Source of the DNA: Dyadobacter pollutisoli
Lineage (GTDB): Bacteria; Bacteroidota; Bacteroidia; Cytophagales; Spirosomataceae
NCBI RefSeq assembly: GCF_026625565.1
Contig: NZ_CP112998.1
Span: 3,350,501 to 3,414,500 of the forward strand
Reading direction: 5' to 3'
DNA: 64,000 nucleotides
Position numbers and translations under genes: made by a program. Under the pieces are notes generated by a model. That model had not been told where the DNA came from, ran no database searches, and worked only from the letters and a program-made list of their open reading frames with translations. The stretch's first letter is position 1. The number at the start of each line of letters is the position of its first letter. Positions 26,301-34,600 of the stretch are shown piece after piece.

Positions 26301-26973
26301 GCGCTTTGTTATCGACCAGCAGTGTGACGTCTATTTTCGATCTGCCGTTTAGCTGTATTTGCTGAGAAGCAAACCCGACGAATGAGAATATCAAAACTGC
26401 ATCATCAACCGGCACAACCAGTGAATACTTGCCATTAGCATCGGTACTGGTGCCGGTGGTCGTTCCTTTAATAGTAATGTTCACACCGGGTAATTGTTCT
26501 CCGTTTTCAGCAACAACCTGCCCGGAAACGGATTTCTCCGTAACGGCAGCCATGTACTCCAATGAATGAGAAGCATCCGCGTCATGCGCACCGGTTTTAA
26601 TCAGCGGCTCGGGTTCGGGTTCCTTATTCAAAATGATAAAATCATCGGAAACGGAATAGTTTATACGCAACGGTGTAAGTAGTTTTTCAAGTACCTCTTC
26701 CAGTCTTTCATTTTTGACTGAAATACTCACCTTCCGGTTATTGACCAGACCCACCACATACGAAAACCGAACCTTGGTTAACTTTGATATTTGATTCAGT
26801 ACACTTTTTAGCTCGGCACTTTCGGCCTCTATTGTAACTTTACGGTTGAGCATTTCCTGAGCAAGGCCAGTCCTCGCATAGGTCATCCCTGCCAGCAACA
26901 ATATCAACACAAACGGAATGCTGATTTTCATAATTAAATAGACACAGTTGTGCCGGGTAATTCTTTTTTTCAT
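23356..26973 (-). CDS. SusC/RagA-family TonB-dependent transporter with STN domain
   Basis: A 1205-residue outer-membrane transporter for oligosaccharides. Order: signal segment; STN (secretin/TonB short N-terminal) domain about 40-110 (QEMLNRKVTIEAESAELKSV, LEEVLEKLLTP), which signals to the anti-sigma factor; carboxypeptidase-regulatory-like domain about 148-225 (VSGQVVAENGEQLPGVNITIKG); SusC signature EEVVVVGYGEQKK; plug about 240-350 with GVVLITTKRAKSGK; then the barrel ending VNVTF. The STN domain matches the ECF sigma and FecR genes directly upstream. A start at the next Met (near MKISIPFVL) is also possible. Confidence 0.95.
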   Translation of the reverse strand: MKKRITRHNCVYLIMKISIPFVLILLLAGMTYARTGLAQEMLNRKVTIEAESAELKSVLNQISKLTKVRFSYVVGLVNNRKVSISVKNERLEEVLEKLLTPLRINYSVSDDFIILNKEPEPEPLIKTGAHDADASHSLEYMAAVTEKSVSGQVVAENGEQLPGVNITIKGTTTGTSTDANGKYSLVVPVDDAVLIFSFVGFASQQIQLNGRSKIDVTLLVDNKALEEVVVVGYGEQKKATLTGAVSTIDSKVFQDRGVVSNPLAALQGQVPGVIVTRSSAAPGQEGWNFQIRGAASSNGSEPLIIVDGIPLVNSTALNSINPQDIDNISFLKDASAAIYGARAAGGVVLITTKRAKSGKATIQYNGSVSQKRMGLRPSFLNSDQYGKYLLEAISNASTGGVPDENWIWTKYARAWINRPASGYIDKNTPEYIAGGETIGFTDVKDYTFFDTNPIDLLWGNGRAVSNQHDLSLAARTENLGYRLSFGYLNDGSMLKWGENSSKRYNTRLAFDYTFSPRFKLETNISLEKNDVVVPSRQGEINFGSQPGFPVATVNGKPYAWGTQPARNWLLELGGENKTMNNRVFVNTKLQFNIAKDLNLVAQAGYNWAGTDGQNQYKYISEIYNYTESYQYQANPSQAQSWYERSLRKDTYFNTNAFLEYKKILNNSHTINVLAGGNYERDEFNYFSTRSGYLASNDVPALGLSLGDNTTRSNLEVRNHWAIASAFGRFNYSYKDKYLFEANARYDGSSKFDAANRWKFYSGISAGWRISQENFIKDIRLVDELKLRGSIGTVGNQTGIGLYDYIQLTNLSNAGAILGGYTSRSVTAAPSDTLVSLNRTWETIRNSNIGIDFAVFRHRLTGSFDYFWKQNKNMLLPQTYAAVLGAVAPTANIGRLKVWGWEMSLGWRDKVGNVTYHINGTLTDNSNKLVNYGGNNIVSAGKNKIEGYALDSYFGLKYNGRIQTDDEASAYAGLVPGSSIANMPGATQMIKGINMYQDINGDGKLTNAGANQHLLGKKDANGKEIGDGDIVYLGRSDPRYVFAFNMGVDWKGFDFSAVFQGVGQRNIYRRSDWSTPFGTIWQGHADWWVGKTWTPENPNAELPILTTATNKGFGSYAGYNYQISNWSMQNGAYVRLKNIVLGYSLPQTITRRAKIEKLRVYFSGSDLWEYTKVMDKWDPEQTDSVGGGAQRYPFYRLMTFGVNVTF

Positions 26974-27070
26974 AATTTGACATTGGTTTTTGAAATTATA
27001 GAGATAAAACCTTCCCCTTGACTCTTTGCAACAAGAGCTTCATTTCGACGTGACACGGGGAGAAAACATA

Positions 27071-27103
27071 GTCGGTGATGCTGAACACATCGCCGGCTTT
27101 TTT
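27071..27103 (+). terminator. Hairpin with T-run between fecR-like and susC genes
   Basis: Ten-base stem arms at 27071-27080 and 27088-27097 (two wobble pairs) enclose a seven-base loop and are followed on the plus strand by six T. In the plus direction it has the form of an intrinsic terminator, although no plus-strand gene precedes it. In the minus direction, the direction of fecR-susC transcription, it is preceded by A6 and followed by a weaker U-rich TATGTTTTC, so it might attenuate read-through from fecR into susC. Confidence 0.4.
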
Positions 27104-27149
27104 ATTGGGTAATTTTTATATTCATATCAAATTGGTTTGGTGAAAGATC

Positions 27150-28238
27150 TTAGTTACAGCCTTTACCCGAAATAATCACATCGTTACCTGATACATTATA
27201 TTTTGCCTGTATTGTCTTGCAAATAATGTCAAGCTTCGTGAAAAACGGTTCTTCCCTGAGCGGGATGGTGATGTTACAGCTACTGAAAGTTTCGGCGTCA
27301 TAAATAATTTTTATTCCATAAGCTTTTTCCAGTGACTCAAATATTTTAGAGACCGGCGACTCTACATAGTCAAAGTTCAGGATTTGCTCCTGCCCTCTCA
27401 AAACCAGCGGATCTTCTACCAGTTTCCTTGAAATCTGATTTTGCTCGGTGGTAAAAACAGCCTGCTGATTGGGTGTCAGCAAAATATCATCCTTCCGGTT
27501 GTTTTCAAATTCCCGCATCCGGTACACGGCAACTTTTCCGGACCTGACCGCCACAGAAACCTCTGATCCGATCGAGGCTATTTTAAAACTTGTGCCCACT
27601 ACCCGTGTCACGAGTCCGTCGGTATAAACCAGAAATGGATGTTTTTCATCTTTAACAACACTAAAAAAACCATCACCTTTTAAAAACACATTCCTGGTAG
27701 AATCAGTCAATAAGTGCTTAGAATAGCTCACACGGCTGCCTTTGGACAGCATTATCTTACTTCCATCGGGAAGCGTAATTTCATGATCACCGTTAAGGTC
27801 ATTCAAAATTTCCACTAATTCCGATTCCGTACGCTGCGTAAGTTTTTCGTAGGTGTAAGCATTCTTGTCATTAAACTGCCGCATCACGGTCCAGCCCAAT
27901 CCTATCATCAGGATTAAAATGGCAGCAATTTTAAACCATATGCGATAGGCGTCATGAAGAGGAACACGGACCTCATCCCGCTCATTCACGCTGGTCATGA
28001 TCCTTTGGATACCATGAGAAAGTTTTTGATCCGATAGTTGCGACGGCAGACCTTTCCACTCCATGACCAATGCTCTCGCCTGTTCGAATTCAGGCCGGAT
28101 ATTGGGATCAGAGTGAAGCAAAGCTTCCCAGCGCGTTCCTTCAATGGGTTTTCCCGAATGCACCCATTCTACAAATCCATCATCGGCGAGAAAAAAGTCA
28201 ATATGATAATTATTATATTTATCCATACCTAAGCACAA
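27150..28238 (-). CDS. FecR-family anti-sigma factor
   Basis: A 362-residue inner-membrane anti-sigma regulator. The N-terminal cytoplasmic part (about 1-95) would hold the ECF sigma factor; one membrane helix lies about 112-130 (IWFKIAAILILMIGLGWTV). The periplasmic FecR domain about 150-250 has EITLPDGSKIMLSKGSRVSYSK, RNVFLKGDGFFSVVKDEKHPFLVYTDGLVTRVVGTSFKI, and a DUF4974-like C-terminal domain follows with LEKAYGIKIIYD. It starts 86 bases after the sigma gene stop and lies upstream of susC with STN domain: the standard trans-envelope switch. Confidence 0.94.
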   Translation of the reverse strand: MCLGMDKYNNYHIDFFLADDGFVEWVHSGKPIEGTRWEALLHSDPNIRPEFEQARALVMEWKGLPSQLSDQKLSHGIQRIMTSVNERDEVRVPLHDAYRIWFKIAAILILMIGLGWTVMRQFNDKNAYTYEKLTQRTESELVEILNDLNGDHEITLPDGSKIMLSKGSRVSYSKHLLTDSTRNVFLKGDGFFSVVKDEKHPFLVYTDGLVTRVVGTSFKIASIGSEVSVAVRSGKVAVYRMREFENNRKDDILLTPNQQAVFTTEQNQISRKLVEDPLVLRGQEQILNFDYVESPVSKIFESLEKAYGIKIIYDAETFSSCNITIPLREEPFFTKLDIICKTIQAKYNVSGNDVIISGKGCN

Positions 28239-28324
28239 TTAGCAGTAACCCTGCATATATATGGTATGAATGGTGCTATTATCTCATCAAAAAATATGAA
28301 CTATTTTATGATAAAATTTTATTT

Positions 28325-28936
28325 TCACCACAACTTGCTAATAATAAGCAGTTTATGGAAAAATAAAAAGAATGGTAAGATATTGAAATACACGTTCCAG
28401 TAGTTGCGGAAGAGTTTTAGGGAAATTGATAGCAGATTATAGACAGATGGCTCTGAAATATTTAGTACATCCGCTATCTGAGCATTTGACAGATTTTCGA
28501 AAAACCGCAAGTGAAGGATTTCCTGCTGGCGTTTCGTCAGTTTGAGCATCACACAGCTTATTCTGGAAAGCTGCTCGTCGGTGGCTTCATTGCGGAGTAT
28601 TTTGGTTTCGGCGTAGTCGGTCTCCTGGAAAAGGTGGTCGTCATCTTCACCTGGAAGCTCCTGCACGAATGGCAATCTTTTCTTTGTCCGGAATATCTGA
28701 TTTCGCAGGGCGCTGAACAGATAGAGCTTCAAATTAGCGGTTGGAGTCAAAAATGCCCGCCGGTCCCATATACTCAGGAACAGATCGTGGATATCATCAC
28801 TGAGCTGGTCATGATCTTTTTGAAACTTGAAACCATAGTCAAACATTGGACGATAAAAAATACGCAAAATCTCTTCAAAAGCATCTTTACTGCCATTTTG
28901 AAAAGCTTTCCATAATTCTTTCTCCTGCTCGGTCAT
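28325..28936 (-). CDS. ECF-type RNA polymerase sigma-70 factor
   Basis: A 203-residue ECF sigma factor of the Bacteroidota FecI-like group. Region 2 reads EILRIFYRPMFDYGFKFQKDHDQLSDDIHDLFLSIWDRR and region 4 reads LTKRQQEILHLRFFENLSNAQIADVLNISEPSVYNLLSISLKLFRNYW. The C-terminal tail is hydrophobic (NILPFFLFFHKLLIISKLW), which is unusual but may be a frame extension past the usual end. It is the first gene of the sigma-fecR-susC-susD-lyase set and is expected to activate susCD when the FecR protein releases it. Confidence 0.92.
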   Translation of the reverse strand: MTEQEKELWKAFQNGSKDAFEEILRIFYRPMFDYGFKFQKDHDQLSDDIHDLFLSIWDRRAFLTPTANLKLYLFSALRNQIFRTKKRLPFVQELPGEDDDHLFQETDYAETKILRNEATDEQLSRISCVMLKLTKRQQEILHLRFFENLSNAQIADVLNISEPSVYNLLSISLKLFRNYWNVYFNILPFFLFFHKLLIISKLW

Positions 28937-29365
28937 CCGGTTGGCACATGTTTAAAATCAACTTCACTTATACTTAAAAGGGTTCAGCATGTCTGACATT
29001 TGACCAATATGAGTCGCATTTCCGCACTTTAAAACACATAAAATAACTCAAATTCAGTACATTATCAGACAAAAAAAAGATTAAAGCAACAATTTACAAC
29101 ATGCCATAGATTGCATTGCTGTGATCCTTCTGCATCTTTTACGATACTGTTTAATATAAAAATATGTTGAGACAAAATTAAATAATACAAAGAAAATGCA
29201 TTTTTTTATAAGGAATTGGCGATAAATTAACACATTTAGGAGAAATATTAACACAAAAGGTAATTTCACAACCAAAGTTGGTAGGCCTGCGACATTATCT
29301 TCCAGGCACCGGCTTTTAATGCTGACAAGACATCAGGGACACCTGCTTTTATAACTGTAAAGCAC
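28937..29365. other. AT-rich intergenic region upstream of the sigma factor gene
   Basis: About 430 bases with many A/T runs and no gene that I can support. A minus-strand open frame (29081-29275) encodes a hydrophobic, compositionally biased peptide with no family resemblance. Promoter elements for the sigma gene should lie in the right-proximal half (around 28940-29040), but no clear -33/-7 pair was found. Confidence 0.4.
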
Positions 29366-29548
29366 ATGCATAAAAATGAGCAGTTAAAGGCGGCTTATCT
29401 GGCATCAGAACTTCAACAATTAAAGCAGCAGGTCAATCCGCATTTTCCGTTCAACAAAACATTCATACTACCACGATGGCAATTATTATTACGGCGCTTA
29501 AAAAATAACAAGCTGTTGAATACTGTCCACAAGCTGCGTTACATCTAA
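29366..29548 (+). pseudogene. Remnant of a LytS/YehU-type sensor histidine kinase
   Basis: The 60-codon frame reads YLASELQQLKQQVNPHFPFN, which is the conserved start of the His_kinase (LytS-type) domain, normally ending NPHFLFNTLN. Here the leucine after PHF is proline, and the sequence then departs from the family (KTFILPRWQLL) and stops. The N-terminal membrane part, the rest of the dimerisation domain and the ATPase domain are absent. In frame upstream, about 27 codons without similarity precede a stop. It overlaps the end of the convergent DUF1508 gene by four bases. Confidence 0.65.
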
Positions 29549-29877
29549 CTGCGATCATAGACACAGGCATCAGTTATTTCGGATCGCAGTTCCCTGATGG
29601 CTCTGTCTCGTGCAGGCATTGAGAAATATCCTTTCTTGTTCACGGCAATTACTTGCCCTGTTGCCGTCTTAATATCAAAGCTATATCCATATGACAAGTC
29701 TTTATGCACATAATAGTGAAAAAATGAAGCGACCTCTTTGAGCGATTCAATACCCTTCAAACAGCAACCTTTACTTGAAAATGGAGCGCTTAAAAGTACA
29801 TGGCTATCTATTTCGGAGACGAATTTGAAACGGAATTTGTCACCATTCGAAAAAGATTTGATCACAAAATACCCCAT
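29545..29877 (-). CDS. DUF1508 (YegP-like) domain protein
   Basis: A 110-residue protein with two degenerate copies of the DUF1508 beta-beta-alpha unit: YFVIKSFSNGDKFRFKFVSEIDSHVLLSAPFSSKGCCLKGIESLKE and SYGYSFDIKTATGQVIAVNKKGYFSMPARDRAIRELRSE. YegP-type proteins are small, widespread and without an established function. It stands alone, 108 bases from the phosphatase-like gene and in the same direction. The tail overlaps the kinase remnant on the other strand. Confidence 0.7.
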   Translation of the reverse strand: MGYFVIKSFSNGDKFRFKFVSEIDSHVLLSAPFSSKGCCLKGIESLKEVASFFHYYVHKDLSYGYSFDIKTATGQVIAVNKKGYFSMPARDRAIRELRSEITDACVYDRS

Positions 29878-29985
29878 TGCCGATAATATTTAAAAAACAG
29901 AAGTTAAAGTAAAAATGAAATCCTGAGGTATAGGTTTAGGCTAAAACTTATCCCACATCGTGCTAAAAGTAAAGTAATATGCCTG

Positions 29986-31074
29986 CTATTTGGAACTGTA
30001 AATGAGCTTGATCGGTGAAGCGGCTACATGTGTGACAGGTTTGTAACTAAGGCCTAATACGGCTGCCATTGTTGCTGCCAGCTGTTCCTGATGAATTCCT
30101 GGATGCCCTTTCATTTCGCCATAGCCCTTCGTCAACGGGCCCATCGCGGCGATCCAGATTTCTCCGGAGCCTGTGATATCGGGCCCGTGTGAAGTCCATT
30201 GCTGCTTGACCATATCGCCGCGACCGTGATCACAGGTAATCAGGAGTGTCGTTTTGTCTTTGTATTGAGGTATAGATTGAACCATTGTCCAGAAGCTCTT
30301 GATCATATTGTCCTCTGCTAATGCAGTTTCCAGATATTGATCGTAATTACCGTTATGCGCGAAGGCGTCTGTTTCTCCAAGTGCAAGATAAAGCACGCGC
30401 GGTTTGTAGTTTTTCACATATTCACGGGCAGCAAAATAAGTTAACAGATCGGGCCGCTCAGTGGTGGGCTTAGCGGTTAGGCGCTGCATTTCATTGAGAA
30501 GTCTGGATTCCGGTGAGTCAGGGAGTAAAGAATCGCTGTCGGCATTCACATACACCTTGCTATTTTTTTTATCCATCAAAAATGGGAACAGGTCGGAAGT
30601 GGCAAAAAGCGCCACTTTGCCCTCAAAGCCCTTTTCCCTGTTGATCATCTCCAGGACATTGTTTGATTTATTGATAACGAGTTGGTTGGAGGTAATTTCC
30701 GGGTTCACATATCCCGTCAGCATTTCACTAAAACCAGGGTAGGTGAGCTGATAAGGATTGTGTACATTCACATTGCTTTGCAGCCACCGGTTGCCGTACA
30801 ACTGGCCCGAATGTGCAATGGTCTTCCAAAAGAATGGAAATAACTTTTCCCTTCTGATTTTAGGATCTTCGTCCCAAAACCGGCTTCGTACCCGCTTCTT
30901 ATTTCTGGTGAATGAGGGGTTATCTATTAAGGTGGAGTCGGCCCCGGCAAACACTTCCTGCCAGCGCATGCCATCCAGAACAATCACGATTAGATTTTCC
31001 GAGGATGGTATCTGACCTATTGTGGGCGAAATAGTGAAAAAGGCAATTGAAAGTAAGAGAAATAAGCGGAGCAT
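29986..31074 (-). CDS. Secreted alkaline-phosphatase-superfamily hydrolase
   Basis: A 362-residue exported protein (signal peptide ends near TIGQ) of the alkaline phosphatase/phosphodiesterase superfamily. Metal ligands and nucleophile positions are recognisable: Asp34 in IVIVLDGMRWQEVF, a threonine nucleophile candidate (Thr111) in LTYPGFSEMLTG, ALGETDAFAHNGNYDQYL for a second metal site, TCDHGRGDM, and a late His in SHGPDI. It could act on phospho- or sulfo-esters; the substrate is not evident. It is transcribed in the same direction as the preceding truncated epimerase set, about 85 bases after the small membrane peptide. Confidence 0.85.
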   Translation of the reverse strand: MLRLFLLLSIAFFTISPTIGQIPSSENLIVIVLDGMRWQEVFAGADSTLIDNPSFTRNKKRVRSRFWDEDPKIRREKLFPFFWKTIAHSGQLYGNRWLQSNVNVHNPYQLTYPGFSEMLTGYVNPEITSNQLVINKSNNVLEMINREKGFEGKVALFATSDLFPFLMDKKNSKVYVNADSDSLLPDSPESRLLNEMQRLTAKPTTERPDLLTYFAAREYVKNYKPRVLYLALGETDAFAHNGNYDQYLETALAEDNMIKSFWTMVQSIPQYKDKTTLLITCDHGRGDMVKQQWTSHGPDITGSGEIWIAAMGPLTKGYGEMKGHPGIHQEQLAATMAAVLGLSYKPVTHVAASPIKLIYSSK

Positions 31075-31158
31075 GAGCAGGTTAGAACTTTAATGTTTAC
31101 AATACTTTGATCCTATCAGAAAGGCCTATTTGGAGGCTTAGAAATCTCGCATAGAATT

Positions 31159-31272
31159 TTATTGCTTGCGGCGCTTCCTCCATAACAATTCAAATACGGA
31201 GGCCAGGAAGAAATAAAAACACATCAAACTCAGACACCCAAGTATATTTAATAGTATCCTGTTAGTATTCAT
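31159..31272 (-). CDS. 37-residue single-span membrane peptide, ATGA-coupled
   Basis: A small frame starting MNTNRILLNILGCLSLMCF and ending in WRKRRKQ: one hydrophobic helix of about 20 residues flanked by a basic C-terminal end, which by the positive-inside rule would face the cytoplasm. Its ATG overlaps the stop of the preceding truncated epimerase by four bases (ATGA), an arrangement typical of translational coupling. No family is recognised. It could be chance sequence in a decayed region; the coupling and clean membrane topology are the only support. Confidence 0.4.
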   Translation of the reverse strand: MNTNRILLNILGCLSLMCFYFFLASVFELLWRKRRKQ

Positions 31273-31628
31273 CTGATCCGTCCTTTAGTGAAAACGGAAC
31301 TACTAAGCACCATACAAGCATAGTAATAAATAAAATTGGCTATATAGCCGTCAACTGTTATGACATCCATCAAATATTTCATGGAAAATTCCTGATCCTG
31401 CAATGAGCCACGAAGATCACGACCAAGGCCTAGCGCCGCGCAAATGGGGTTACAAGTCAGATCTTTATCATCCAAAGCCTGCTTAACCACGAATGGGTCA
31501 ATGTGGGAAACATCCTCCGGAGCTATTTCCACAGAGTCAAACCCCCACTTTTTCAATTTCGAAAAAAGGGATATGTCTTTGGTTTTGAACGGCGAGGTGA
31601 ATAGAAATGTGTTTATACCGAATTTCAT
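31269..31628 (-). pseudogene. Truncated sugar phosphate isomerase/epimerase (TIM barrel)
   Basis: The first 90 residues match the start of the tagatose-3-epimerase type xylose isomerase-like barrel: MKFGINTFLFTSPF, WGFDSVEIAPED, LTCNPICAALGLGRDLRG and a degraded helix QDQEFSMKYLMD. Family members have about 285 residues, but this frame ends at 119 with an unrelated tail (VDGYIANFIYYYACMV). The catalytic glutamates and metal ligands of the C-terminal strands are missing, so it is probably inactive. It starts eight bases after the dehydrogenase-haem gene and ends in an ATGA overlap with a 37-codon frame. Confidence 0.75.
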
Positions 31629-31636
31629 TGTCTTTC

Positions 31637-34600
31637 TTATTTTACAGTCAGCAGATAGGTTACCAGGGAATAGAATTCCTTTTCCGGAATCGTATATCTG
31701 AACTGGTCAGGCATAAGTGTGTATTTGGATGCCTTATATTCTTTCATGTCCGCCTTTGCCACTGAGAATTCTTTCCCATCCGGATTTGCGAACACGATAA
31801 CCTCTCCTTCGGTCCTCCTGAACAAGCCCGTGAGCGACTGTCCATTTTTCAGGACAATGTTATACGATCTGAACGCCTCGGAAATGCTTCGGTTGGGATC
31901 CAATATTTTCTCGGTCAATGCTTTTTGTCCCCAATTACCGATACCGTCCAATTGCGGACCGACCAGGCCACCATTGCCGCGAATCTGATGACACATGCTA
32001 CAATTATTTACAAAAACCTCTTTTCCGGCATTCGTGGACGCTTTTGCCAGGTCGAGGCCATTTAATCGGTTTTGTATCAGGCTAAGTCGTTCCGCACGTT
32101 CAGCGGCTCCGTTCGAACTGATTTCCGCCAGTTGCTTTTGTTGCGCCACGCTGGCTTTTGCCGTCAGTTTCTCGCTCACTGATGTTTCAGCAAGTATGTC
32201 GGCTCCAACCTGGTCTTGTTTCAATGCATTTAACAAGTGGCTGATCCCCCCTTCATCATTACTAAGCGCTGACGCAAGCGCCACCTGCAACGGCCTCGCG
32301 GCACCTGATAGTTCTTTTTCGAACTGGCTGTAAACCGGTTCCGACGGTGATTGACCCAAAGTCGCCACGATTTTTTGACGGAAAGCCGATGGCTCATTGC
32401 GGTCGGCAAGTACTTTGACGAGCGCCCACGAATTGTCTCCGGGACCAATCTCCATCAATGCCTCAGCTGCCGCAGACCTGACCTTGCTGTTGACCCATTT
32501 GGCGCTCAGCAAACTCCTGAGTTCGGGTTCCAGTTTCTTCAACTTAAGTTTGCCGGCAATCTGCGCCGCCTGGACACGCTGGCCGGTGATTTTCTCAGGG
32601 TCGGCTAACAACAGTTGTACTTTCATCAAAGCAGGCTGCCCAATACCGACTGAGGCTGTCTTGGAGCTATCCGTTATTTCAATGTAGCCCTGCTGGCCTT
32701 TGTACTTTTTCAAATCGAAAACTGCCTGCTTAATGATGTCTTCATTTCCGGCTATTTTTTTCTCCCTGAACCTGAATTCAGAAATGACCTTATCATTGGA
32801 CGCCAATTTCACACGGACACTATTCCTGGACGTCCCGGTTTTCGAATCACTGTTAAACACATCATTATCAAACACATTAAGCGTAATCGACAGCGGCAGT
32901 TCAAAGGGCGCCGATGCAATCTGTGATGTCCCACTGCGTGATCCAACGAGCATTGGAACCGGGTTTTGGCCAGGCTTAGCGAGTTTATTGGCAATTTGCC
33001 AGCTACCTGCATCGGTAGTTTTGTCAAGCACGGTGATTTTCCATGCTTCCGTTTTTTCACTGATGCCCGTTAGATTGCGTTCTGCCAGATCCGCACCCCA
33101 CTCCTTCATTACCGGACCCATTTTGCCTCCGCTTTGGGCGATTCCGGAGATGATCGCATCGTAGGCCGCAAACTGGACCGCGTTATCCTTTCCAATTTTA
33201 GCCTTAATAATGGGGATTAAGGCATCCAGCTTGCTGGTCGATACAAACCTGCTTGCGTATCCAACATATTCCGGCAACCCTTCCACACCTAACCGGTTGC
33301 TTTCCAATTGACTTAAAATAAAATTTGCTGATTCGGGAGATGACACATCCAGCATTGTTCTTGCCAAAATCGCTGTCTGCCTATTGGTCCAGTTTCTCCC
33401 TGCCACTTGCTTCATTACATTTTTATCGCGCAGCGAATTTCTGATAGCCAACAAGGCGGTGTATCGCAAATGGGAATCTTCCGCGTCAGTCTTCTCGTAT
33501 AAAGTTATCAGACTTTCCAGATCTGACACGTCCGGAAACGAGCCTAATAGTGTAGCCGCCACTCGCCGGATGTTAGGGTCACTGCTGGCAATGGCGTCTT
33601 TTGCAATCTGGCGATACTGCGGTGACAGCGCGTGATCCTCCATCAGGATCCGCATCGCATGAACCTGAATAGCGGGATCCTTGCTCGTCAGAGCGATAGT
33701 AAGTGTATTGTCGGTCAGAGCATTGAGGCGTTTTAAGATCCACAAACCTTGTATGTATATTTTAGGATCCAGGTTGGTGCTCGCCATCAATTGTTTTACA
33801 GGTTCAATGGCTTCGCCTTTCCATGCGTCGGTCAGCCGGTCGGCAATTTTCATCCGCATATTGAGCTGTGGATGCCCCAGTCCGATAAGGAGCTCCTTAA
33901 TTGTCGCCTTGGACCAGTCCTTAACCGGGATATTTTCATGCGGCTTGCTGCCTTTATAAGTAATTTTCCATATCCTTCCACTCACCCTGTCTCGTCCGGG
34001 ATGATTCAGCGCCACTTCATAGTGCCCAATGATACGGTTGTAAAAATCAGCTATATACAATGCGCCGTCAGGACCGACCTTTATATCCACCGGCCTGAAC
34101 CACGGGTCATCGCTGCTCAGAAAATCCGGTTCTCTTTTTGAAACAGGCGTTGACCCTTTATAGGAAACCGTGTTGCGGTTGATCTGGCAGGTTACCACAT
34201 CTCCATTGAAAAAACTATGACGGTATTCTTCCGGAAATTGCAGGCCCGTATAATAAACCAGGCCCGATATCGCTGTCGAACCGAGTTCGTAACTCATCAT
34301 TTCAGGGGCAAATCCGATAGCAGGCACCTTTTTACCAAAATGAGGATATTCTGCTCCTGTGATCAGCTGATAGATCGGTTTGGAATGACAGTCTACCGAA
34401 TACAGATTACCCATCTCATCGTAGGCATTCCCAAATGGGTTTACCCGGCCAAAGGTTGTTTGTTCCACACGGCTTCCATCGGGACGGAACCGGAATGTAT
34501 TACCTGATGTCATTTTAATTGTATCGCCGTCAGAACCAGCCACATTGGATGTGTTGGTAAAGCCATGACAAGCGTAAATCCAGCCGTCAAACCCACGGAT

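Noticed and set aside
29081..29275. 64-codon minus-strand hydrophobic frame
   Set aside because: Composition reflects AT-rich DNA; no domain, no neighbour coupling.
31097..31183. 28-codon minus-strand frame after the 37-residue peptide
   Set aside because: Overlaps the peptide frame, too short, no motif or coupling.
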